Of a stretch of DNA of 64,000 bases, positions 57,478-64,000 are shown piece by piece. Location: assembly GCA_963810755.1 (NCBI GenBank), contig CAWEOP010000009.1, forward strand, positions 310,001 through 374,000, given 5' to 3'. The position numbers and the translations under genes were made by a program. Below the pieces are notes generated by a model. The model worked only from the letters and a program-made list of their open reading frames with translations, had not been told where the DNA came from and searched no databases. How positions within the stretch are numbered: position 1 is the first letter of the stretch; the number at the start of each line of letters is the position of its first letter. Source of the DNA: FEN-1219 sp963810755 (GTDB taxonomy: Bacteria > Pseudomonadota > Gammaproteobacteria > Steroidobacterales > Rariloculaceae).

Positions 57478-59292
57478 TCATTGCAGCGGCGACGCACCGC
57501 TCTCGGCGGTGCTCACGAGCTGCCTGAACGTGGCGAACAGCTCGCGGCCGAAACCCGCCGTCGCGGCTTCGACTGGCGGCACGCGCGCGCTACGCGCGCG
57601 CAAGGTCTCGTTCGAGACGAGCACTTCGAGCCGGCCCGCATCCGCGTCGAGCCGGACCGTGTCGCCGTCGCGCACCTTCGCGAGCGCGCCGTCGAGCAGC
57701 GCCTCGGGCGTCACTTGGATCGCGGCGGGCACTTTGCCCGACGCACCGGACATTCGCCCGTCGGTCACCAGCGCGACACGGAAGCCGCGATCCTGCAGAA
57801 CACCGAGCGGCGGCGTGAGCCTGTGGAGCTCGGGCATCCCGTTCGCGCGCGGACCTTGGTGCGTCACGACGACGATCACGTCGCGATCGAGCTCTCCCAA
57901 CTTGAACGCCTCCACGACGCCCTCTTGATCCGTGAACACGCGCGCGGGCGCTTCGACCAGGCGGTGCTGCGGCTTGACCGCGGACACCTTGATGATCGCG
58001 CGCCCGAGGTTGCCGCCGAGCACTTTGATTCCGCCGCTCGCGTCGAACGGCTCGGCCACACCGCGCAGCACGTCGCGATCGGCGCTCTCGGCGGCGCCGT
58101 CGCGCCACGCGAGCGAGTCATCCTCGAGATACGGCTCCTGAGTGTAGCGGTCTAGACCCGCGCCCGCGATCGTCGCAACGTCCGCGTGCACGAGACCCGC
58201 GCGCAGCAGCTCGCGGATCATGAGCTGCACGCCGCCCGCGGCTTGGAAGTGATTCACGTCGGCGGTGCCGTTCGGGTAGACCCGCGCGAGCAGCGGCACG
58301 ACGGACGACAGCTCGGAGAAGTCGTCCCAGTCGATCGTGATGCCGGCGGCTTTCGCGATCGCCACGAGGTGGATCGTGTGATTCGTCGAGCCGCCCGACG
58401 CGAGCAAGCCCACGATGCCGTTCACCACGGCCTTTTCGTCGACGACGCGGCCGAGCGGCGTGTAGCCGTCGCCGAGCGCCGTGAGCCCCACCACTCGCGC
58501 GGCCGCGGCCTCGGTCAGTGCCGCACGCAGCGGCGTGCCGGGAGCGATGAACGAGGCGCCCGGAAGGTGCACGCCCATGAACTCCATCAGCAGCTGATTG
58601 CTGTTAGCCGTGCCGTAGAACGTGCACGTGCCCGCCGTGTGATACGACTTCGACTCGGCCGCGAGCAGCTCCGCGCGCTCGATCTTGCCTTCCGCGTAGA
58701 GCTGGCGAATCGCGGTTTTCTCCTTGTTGCCTAGCCCGGACGGCATCGGCCCCGCGGGCACGAACAGCACGGGCAGGTGGCCGAACGCGAGCGCGCCGAT
58801 CAGGAGCCCCGGCACGATCTTGTCGCAAACGCCGAGGCACAGCGCGCCGTCGAACATGTTGTGCGACAGCGCCACGGCGGTCGACAGCGCGATCACGTCG
58901 CGGCTGAACAGCGAGAGCTCCATCCCGGGCTGGCCCTGAGTCACGCCGTCGCACATCGCCGGGACACCGCCGGCTACTTGCGCGATGCCGCCCGCGGCCC
59001 AGGTGGCCTTCTTGATCGCCGCGGGATACGTCTCGAACGGCTGATGGGCGGACAGCATGTCGTTGTACGCCGAGACGATCGCGATGTTCGGCCGCTCGCG
59101 CGCGGCGAGCGCCCGTTTTTCCGGCGCGCTGCAGGCGGCGAACCCGTGCGCGAGGTTGCCGCACGACAACTTCGCGCGGTGCGGACCCGTGCGCTTCGCG
59201 TGATCGATCTTCGCGAGATAGGCCGCGCGCTCCACCGAGCTGCGAGCCACGATGCGCTCGGTCACCGCCGCCAAGATCGGATGCAGCGCCAT
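57478..59292 (-). CDS. edd: 6-phosphogluconate dehydratase Edd
   Basis: A 604-residue intact enzyme of the IlvD/Edd dehydratase family; it turns 6-phosphogluconate into KDPG using an iron-sulfur cluster. Typical segments are IAIVSAYNDMLSAHQPFETYP, GVPAMCDGVTQGQPGMELSL, DGALCLGVCDKIVPGLLIGAL, TCTFYGTANSNQLLMEFMG, GLLASGGSTNHTIHL and VTDGRMSGASGKVPAAI. The length is that of E. coli Edd. It sits in the order pgl-edd-eda, 13 nt after pgl. Confidence 0.95.
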   Translation of the reverse strand: MALHPILAAVTERIVARSSVERAAYLAKIDHAKRTGPHRAKLSCGNLAHGFAACSAPEKRALAARERPNIAIVSAYNDMLSAHQPFETYPAAIKKATWAAGGIAQVAGGVPAMCDGVTQGQPGMELSLFSRDVIALSTAVALSHNMFDGALCLGVCDKIVPGLLIGALAFGHLPVLFVPAGPMPSGLGNKEKTAIRQLYAEGKIERAELLAAESKSYHTAGTCTFYGTANSNQLLMEFMGVHLPGASFIAPGTPLRAALTEAAAARVVGLTALGDGYTPLGRVVDEKAVVNGIVGLLASGGSTNHTIHLVAIAKAAGITIDWDDFSELSSVVPLLARVYPNGTADVNHFQAAGGVQLMIRELLRAGLVHADVATIAGAGLDRYTQEPYLEDDSLAWRDGAAESADRDVLRGVAEPFDASGGIKVLGGNLGRAIIKVSAVKPQHRLVEAPARVFTDQEGVVEAFKLGELDRDVIVVVTHQGPRANGMPELHRLTPPLGVLQDRGFRVALVTDGRMSGASGKVPAAIQVTPEALLDGALAKVRDGDTVRLDADAGRLEVLVSNETLRARSARVPPVEAATAGFGRELFATFRQLVSTAESGASPLQ

Positions 59293-59305
59293 CAGCGACC
59301 CGCCC

Positions 59306-59998
59306 TCACGGCGCCCAATAGACGTTTACAGGCACCGCGTCCTGCTGAACTACCGCGCGCACGGGGCATTCCTCGATCGGTCCCGGGCGCAGCGATTCTT
59401 CGTAGACGGCCCGCTTCGCCGCGCCGAAGAACAGCAGGTTGATCTCATGCGCGTCCAGCAGCGAGCGCACTGTGAGGCTCACGCGCGGATGCGGGAGCCT
59501 CGGGACCTCTTGGACGATGCAATCCGCCTCGCTGCGCAGCGCCTGGCAGATATCCGGCGAATCCGGAAACAACGACGCCATGTGGCCGTCCGCGCCCATC
59601 CCGAGCACGACGGAGTCGAACGGTCGCCGCACTTCCGCGAGCGACGCACGCACCGCGGGCAGCGACTCGGGCGCGGCGGAGTCGCGCCGGTGGAGGCTCA
59701 CGAAGCGCGCGAAGCCGGGTTCGCCTGACAACAGCTCGCGGCGGATGACTCCCTCGCTGCTGTCGTTGTCGTCGATGGGCCCTCCCCAGCTCTCGTCGCT
59801 AGGGACTATCGTCACGAGGTACCACGGCACGGGCGTGAGGCGCAGCGCTCGAAACAGCGGTCGCGGGGAAGCGCCGCCGCTCACGATCATCGAGGCCGTC
59901 GCGCGCCGATACACCGCGAAACGCAGACGCTCGCCGAGCCGCCGCGCGAGCAGCGCGGCCGCGTCGTCGCGATGCTTGAATTCGTTGAACTCCGCCAA
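59306..59998 (-). CDS. pgl: 6-phosphogluconolactonase Pgl
   Basis: A 230-residue enzyme that hydrolyses 6-phosphogluconolactone, DevB/SOL type. Motifs are IVSGGASPRPLFRAL, YLVTIVPSDESWGGPIDDNDSS and VLGMGADGHMASLFPDSP. In most relatives the second motif reads DERWVP. The start is TTG 59998 with GGAG upstream. It is first of the pgl-edd-eda-PEPC-like operon; no zwf or glk is adjacent. Confidence 0.9.
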   Translation of the reverse strand: MAEFNEFKHRDDAAALLARRLGERLRFAVYRRATASMIVSGGASPRPLFRALRLTPVPWYLVTIVPSDESWGGPIDDNDSSEGVIRRELLSGEPGFARFVSLHRRDSAAPESLPAVRASLAEVRRPFDSVVLGMGADGHMASLFPDSPDICQALRSEADCIVQEVPRLPHPRVSLTVRSLLDAHEINLLFFGAAKRAVYEESLRPGPIEECPVRAVVQQDAVPVNVYWAP

Positions 59999-60323
59999 GT
60001 CGTTGCTCCGGCGTTATCACCTGCCGACTGGAACGAACCGCGCCATCGACGTGGACCGGCGAATCCCTCGTGCCGAATGCCGAAGTGCACCTTCCATGCC
60101 ACGCGCACGCGTTCACCGCGACGCGCGCGCGGGGCGCTTCTCCATTGGCGTCGGCATCGCAAGCACGCCGCGGCGCGAGAACGCGACGGTCCGCGCGCTG
60201 CTCCTCGATTGTGCAGCGCCGGCTCTCGCTGCCAGGAACAGGTGCACGCCGGTGCGCACGAGCCTTAGAATTTCGCCACCCGCCAGCCGAGCTTCCACCG
60301 ATGCCGAACGAGAGGAACCCTCG
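59999..60323. other. 325-bp divergent intergenic region
   Basis: It lies between the pgl-edd-eda operon and the epoxide hydrolase gene and must hold both promoters. I see no convincing gene, hairpin or operator; the frames open across it are by-products of high GC. Confidence 0.5.
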
Positions 60324-61553
60324 ATGCCCTACCGCGCGTCTCTGCCAGCCGTCGCCATCGTCATCGCCGCCGCGGCCGCGAGCATGACCGCCACGTTTGG
60401 CGGCGCGGCCCAGGACGCACGCCCGCGCGCGGAGCCATTCACGATCGCCGTGCCCGATGCGGTGCTCACCGACTTACGCGACCGGCTGGCCCGGACACGC
60501 TGGCCCGACCAGCTGCCCGGAACGGGCTGGGACTACGGGACCGATACTGCGTATCTCAGGGAGCTCGCCGCTTATTGGCAGAACGGCTTCGATTGGCGAG
60601 CGCAGGAGAAGCGGCTCAACGGCTTTCACCACTACAGGGCCGCGATCGACGGAACACGGATCCACTTCATCCACGAGCGCAGCCGCGACCCGAACGCGAC
60701 TCCTTTATTGATGCTGCACGGCTGGCCGAGCTCGTTCGTGCAGATGCTCGACATCATCCCGTTGCTCACCGACCCGGCGGCCCACGGGATGCCCGGGGCA
60801 CCGAGCTTTCACGTCGTGGTCGCGTCGCTGCCGGGCTTCGGCTTCTCCGATCCGCCCGCTCGCAAGGGTGTCGGGTTCGCGACCTCGGCGGAGCTGATGG
60901 CCGAGCTCATGACCGGCGTGCTGGGCTACCAGCGCTACGGCGTGCGCGGCAGCGACCTCGGCGGCGTGATCGTGCGGCAGATGGCCGCGACGCACCCGGA
61001 CAGCGTCATCGGCGTCCATCTCACCGGAATCATCGGCACCGCGGGCGCGCAAGCGCCGTTCACCGCGGCCGAGCAAGCCTTCATCGACGCGACGGCCGCG
61101 ATGGAGACGGACATCGCGTACGCGCGCCTGCAGATGTCGCGGCCGCAGACGCTCGCCGTGAGCCTGATGGACTCGCCGGCCGGTCTCGCGTCGTGGATCG
61201 TCGAGAAGTTTCGCTCGTGGAGCGACAGCGGCGGCAACGTCGAGAGCCGCTTCAGCAAGGACGAGCTGCTGACCAACCTCACCGTCTATTGGGCCAGCGG
61301 CACCGCGCCGTCCTCCGTGCGCATCTACTACGAGTTCATCCGCGAGCCGCTCAAACCCGGGCGCCTCGCGACACCGGTCGGCATGCTGATGAGCCGCAAG
61401 GACCTGTTCCCTGCCGCGCCGCGCGAGTGGGGCGAGCGCCTCTTCAACGTCACGCACTGGGCGGAAACGGAACGCGGCGGGCATTTCCTCGAATGGGAAG
61501 AGCCCGAGCTCGTGGCGCGCGACCTCCAGGCGTTCTTCTCGTCGTTGCGCTAG
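60324..61553 (+). CDS. Exported epoxide hydrolase (EHN + alpha/beta hydrolase)
   Basis: A 409-residue protein with signal peptide (to about 30), the N-terminal epoxide hydrolase domain (AEPFTIAVPDAVLTDLRDRLARTRWPD ... YWQNGFDWRAQEKRLN) and an alpha/beta hydrolase domain. It has oxyanion motif HGWP (132-135), the nucleophile D211 in GSDLGG, and a late catalytic His in RGGHFLEWEEP. It should open epoxides to diols, from the periplasm, which is uncommon for microsomal-type enzymes. SD AGAGGAA precedes the ATG. Confidence 0.88.
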   Translation: MPYRASLPAVAIVIAAAAASMTATFGGAAQDARPRAEPFTIAVPDAVLTDLRDRLARTRWPDQLPGTGWDYGTDTAYLRELAAYWQNGFDWRAQEKRLNGFHHYRAAIDGTRIHFIHERSRDPNATPLLMLHGWPSSFVQMLDIIPLLTDPAAHGMPGAPSFHVVVASLPGFGFSDPPARKGVGFATSAELMAELMTGVLGYQRYGVRGSDLGGVIVRQMAATHPDSVIGVHLTGIIGTAGAQAPFTAAEQAFIDATAAMETDIAYARLQMSRPQTLAVSLMDSPAGLASWIVEKFRSWSDSGGNVESRFSKDELLTNLTVYWASGTAPSSVRIYYEFIREPLKPGRLATPVGMLMSRKDLFPAAPREWGERLFNVTHWAETERGGHFLEWEEPELVARDLQAFFSSLR

Positions 61554-61572
61554 GACGCACCCGCGAGCGAGT

Positions 61573-62427
61573 TCAGAAGCTCACGCCGAGCTCCTCGCTC
61601 AGCAACGTCCGCGTCTCGGCCGGAACGTCGAGGGTGTCGATCGTCACGCCGCTCGGGGCGCCGGCGCCGATCCACCAGCGGATGATCTCGACCTGGCGCG
61701 CAGTCAGCGGCGTCTTACCCTCGGCCGGCATGAACTCTTCGTCGCTCGGGTCGCGCGTGATACGGCGCAGCAGCTCGCTCTGCTCGGCATTTCCCGGGGC
61801 GATCACTTTGCCGTTCTCGCCGCCGCGCATCACGCCTTCGTAGGTCGTGAGATTCAGGTCGTTCTCCTTCTTGTCCTCGTTGTGGCAGCCCTGGCATCGA
61901 TCCACGAACATCGGTCCGACCACGTCGGCGAATGGATCGGCGGAGGACACGCTCGTGACCGTGCGGCGCGGCGCGAGGCCCGCGAGCGAACGAATCGGCT
62001 GCGGCGCGAACTCGACGAGATACGTGGAGCCGTGCGTCAGATTGCCGCCGAAGTGCCCCGTGATCGACACGAGCACGAGCAGCAACGCCGAAGCCGGAAA
62101 GAACACGGGTCTGTAGTTGCCGGCGAAGCTGCTGGTGCGCAGGAGCGCGAACGCCATCGCGATCAGCCCGACGGCCGTGCCGAACATCCGATGCTCGTTT
62201 GCGGACGAGCCGACGAACGAGCCCTCGGCGAAATGGAGGTAGCCGAGGAACACGGTGACGAGCGCCGACAACGCCATCGCACCCCAGAGAAACGGCGAAG
62301 CCGCCTCGAGGTACCTGTACTTCTCCTTGCGCGCGAGCCACTCGAGCACGAACACCGCGACGATGATGCCGATCGGCAGATGCAGCACCAGCACGTGGAA
62401 ACGGCCCAAGAAGTACAGAAAGTCCAT
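61573..62427 (-). CDS. DUF2231-type membrane domain fused to a cytochrome c domain
   Basis: A 284-residue protein. Four helices (about 1-125) carry histidines near the membrane (GRFHVLVLHLPIG, LGYLHF, GHFGGNLTHG), like DUF2231 proteins. The periplasmic part has a Planctomycete-type cytochrome c motif, VDRCQGCHNEDKKENDLNLTTYEGVM (haem at 178-182), with APGNAEQSELLRRIT and EEFMPAEG giving the axial Met region. It could pass electrons from membrane quinol or b haem to c haem. It is alone between the epoxide hydrolase and the monooxygenase. Confidence 0.8.
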   Translation of the reverse strand: MDFLYFLGRFHVLVLHLPIGIIVAVFVLEWLARKEKYRYLEAASPFLWGAMALSALVTVFLGYLHFAEGSFVGSSANEHRMFGTAVGLIAMAFALLRTSSFAGNYRPVFFPASALLLVLVSITGHFGGNLTHGSTYLVEFAPQPIRSLAGLAPRRTVTSVSSADPFADVVGPMFVDRCQGCHNEDKKENDLNLTTYEGVMRGGENGKVIAPGNAEQSELLRRITRDPSDEEFMPAEGKTPLTARQVEIIRWWIGAGAPSGVTIDTLDVPAETRTLLSEELGVSF

Positions 62428-62569
62428 GCGTCGCACCCCCCTGTGGCGATCGAGGTTGCGTACGATAGAACAGCTGCGCGCCGCCGTGCCAGCTTGACAT
62501 CGGGGCTCGGAGGATCGACGCGCGGGCGAGCGGCGTGCCCAAACGCACGGGCCGCGTTTTCAGCCGGTG

Positions 62570-64000
62570 TCAGTGCGTGAACGTGTGGGCGAGATACGCC
62601 TCGAGCTTGTCCGCCTCGGTGACGAGGCACCTGAAGCCGACGTAGCCGTCGGGGCGCAGCAAGAAGAAGCGGTCGTGCGTCGATTCGCCGTAGTGCCTCG
62701 TCACGTCCGGCGACGGCGCAACGACGTGCGCCTCGAGCACCGCATGGAAGCGCTGCGAAAGATGGCGCAGCAACGAGGCGCGCGCGCTCGAATGATCGTC
62801 GTGCGCCGCGAGCAAGAGCAGCGTGAATTTCGGATGACGCGTGAAGTCGTAGAGCGCCTTGCCGCCGCCGAGGTCGGCATCGGGCGCGCGATCGCCGTTC
62901 TGCGGACCAGCGATCGGTTCGAGGCCTTCGGTCGTCTCTACGTGATCGCGATAGGTATACGAGAGGCCCGAGCAGCGCCCGATGACGGCATCGAGGAACT
63001 CGGGATCCTTGATCTTCTGCGCGCGCTCGGCGATGTCCTTACCATGACCCATGAAGATCTCGTGCAGCGACGATGCGGCCCAGATCACCTGCTCGGCGAT
63101 CGGCTTGCGCTCGGTCTCGTAGGTGTCGAGCAACGCGGGCGGCGCGAGCCCCTGCGTCACGAGCGCGAGCTTCCAGCCCAGGTTGTAGGAGTCTTGCAGG
63201 CAGCAGTTCATGCCCTGCCCGCCCGTCGTCGAATGCACGTGGGCGGAGTCGCCCGCGAGAAACACGTTTCCGTAGCGGTAGGCGTGCGCGAGCCGGATGT
63301 AGCTCGACCACTTCGAATGCCAAACCACGTTGCCCAGCGTTACACCGTCGAAGTGCTTGTTCACGAGGCGCATGAAGCCCTGCTCGGGCGTCACGTTCGG
63401 GCCGGCGGCCTCGCCGCGGTCGCTCAGCAGCATCCGGTAGAACCCGCCCGGCAGCTTCACGATCATGATGAAGTGGTCGGTGCCCGCGCAGTAGTGCACG
63501 TAGTCGTCGACATCGGGGAAATCGTTCAGGAAGGCGTCCATGTTCTGGAGCACGGTGCCTTTGTAATCGCTCTCCTGCTGCTCGAGGCCGAGCGAGCGGC
63601 GCACACGCGAATTGATCCCGTCGCACGCGACGAGATAGCGGCAGCGGATCTCGCGGGTCTTGCCGTCGCTCTCGAGCGTCGCGGTGACGCCGTCGGCGTC
63701 CTGCTTCACGTCGAGGCACTGCGTGCCCCACTCGACGCCGACGCCGTAGTGCGCGCTCGTGTACTCGCGCAGGTACTGCTCCGTCTCGCTCTGGCGGTGC
63801 ACGAGGATGTACGGATAGCGCGAATCGAGCTTCGTGAAGTCGATGCCCGGGCGGACCTCGCTGCGCTTGCCGTTCGCATCGACGAAGTGCAGCACGTAAC
63901 CCAGGTTGTGGATACCGCGTTCGAGGTAGCGGTCGATGAGCCGTTTGTCGAGCCGCTCCATGATCTCGCACGTGCGCGCATGCATCGTGATCGCGCGCGA
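62570..64000 (-). CDS. FAD-dependent aromatic monooxygenase (MhpA/PheA-like), N-terminus outside window
   Basis: The visible 476 or so residues belong to a flavin hydroxylase of the p-hydroxybenzoate hydroxylase class. The GxGxxG dinucleotide-binding start lies beyond the right edge; coding is open to base 64000. Seen are YLVACDGINSRVRRSLG (DG motif), the second FAD motif GNVFLAGDSAHVHSTTGGQGMNCCLQDSYNLGWKLALV, and a thioredoxin-like C-terminal domain (DRFFLLRPDGYVGFRC). Relatives hydroxylate phenols or phenylpropionates, or work on polyketides; the substrate is unknown. Confidence 0.87.
   Translation of the reverse strand, partial: SRAITMHARTCEIMERLDKRLIDRYLERGIHNLGYVLHFVDANGKRSEVRPGIDFTKLDSRYPYILVHRQSETEQYLREYTSAHYGVGVEWGTQCLDVKQDADGVTATLESDGKTREIRCRYLVACDGINSRVRRSLGLEQQESDYKGTVLQNMDAFLNDFPDVDDYVHYCAGTDHFIMIVKLPGGFYRMLLSDRGEAAGPNVTPEQGFMRLVNKHFDGVTLGNVVWHSKWSSYIRLAHAYRYGNVFLAGDSAHVHSTTGGQGMNCCLQDSYNLGWKLALVTQGLAPPALLDTYETERKPIAEQVIWAASSLHEIFMGHGKDIAERAQKIKDPEFLDAVIGRCSGLSYTYRDHVETTEGLEPIAGPQNGDRAPDADLGGGKALYDFTRHPKFTLLLLAAHDDHSSARASLLRHLSQRFHAVLEAHVVAPSPDVTRHYGESTHDRFFLLRPDGYVGFRCLVTEADKLEAYLAHTFTH

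Noticed and set aside
59439..60323. The open frame upstream of the epoxide hydrolase start, which would add about 295 residues.
   Set aside because: It overlaps pgl on the other strand and contains no domain; ATG 60324 has a ribosome site and a signal peptide.

Overview
The window is GC-rich, densely coded bacterial chromosome, and almost every gene has a recognisable gammaproteobacterial-type relative. Pointers to that group are a CmoA-type protein, System I cytochrome c maturation (ccmF-G-H-I), a lipid A acyltransferase joined to a phosphoethanolamine transferase, an ECF sigma/FecR/TonB-receptor trio, a Yej-type peptide ABC transporter and an Entner-Doudoroff operon. I infer a Gram-negative, mainly respiratory heterotroph, perhaps of the Steroidobacter/Woeseia/Xanthomonas side of the class; no rRNA or taxonomic marker is present to prove it. 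I saw no tRNA, rRNA, CRISPR array, insertion sequence or phage gene.

Layout. 0-12 kb: the end of a FAD/Fe-S dehydrogenase, a GST with an internally deleted MOSC remnant, a Yej-type ABC transporter (binding protein, two permeases, two ATPases), a DUF2891 protein and a lipoprotein M49 peptidase. 12-20 kb: secreted proteins (DUF6152 fusion, a haem-motif beta-propeller protein, SRPBCC, a cyclophilin lipoprotein, a peptidase-like protein). 19-25 kb: ICMT-type methyltransferase plus CmoA homologue, then TonB receptor/FecR/sigma. 25.7-28.4 kb: an LpxL-EptA fusion. 28.4-30.3 kb: a split version of the DUF6152 pair and an NTF2-like protein.

30.3-52.1 kb is the most striking part. On the minus strand, from 47.66 down to 30.34 kb, 16 consecutive genes run one way: a CcmI-like TPR protein, a b-type membrane protein, a 21-haem cytochrome, a 30-haem-motif cytochrome built of six 93-residue tetrahaem modules, a SPOR/TPR/beta-barrel protein, a lipoprotein, DUF6502, DUF5666, CcmF, CcmG, CcmH, CcmI, a TlpA-like thioredoxin, DUF4266, DUF3570 and ApbE. 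Next to them lie a membrane-anchored Fe-S/FAD oxidoreductase, a pentahaem cytochrome and a cytochrome c-beta-barrel fusion. Read together this looks like a wire from NAD(P)H through FAD, Fe-S and b haem to c haems and the cell surface, encoded beside its own cytochrome maturation genes and a flavin-transfer module. I cannot match the whole arrangement to a named system.

52-64 kb: a DUF3300 protein, the pgl-edd-eda-(PEPC-like) operon for Entner-Doudoroff sugar breakdown and C4 supply, a secreted epoxide hydrolase, a DUF2231-cytochrome fusion, and a flavin monooxygenase that runs off the right end.

Data quality: many genes, including central-metabolic ones, carry single-base frameshifts, mostly insertions, clustered in blocks (2.6-7.7, 9.7-11.4 and 53.9-57.1 kb). 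The uniform direction suggests sequence error rather than gene decay, so genes are given here with their reconstructed full spans.
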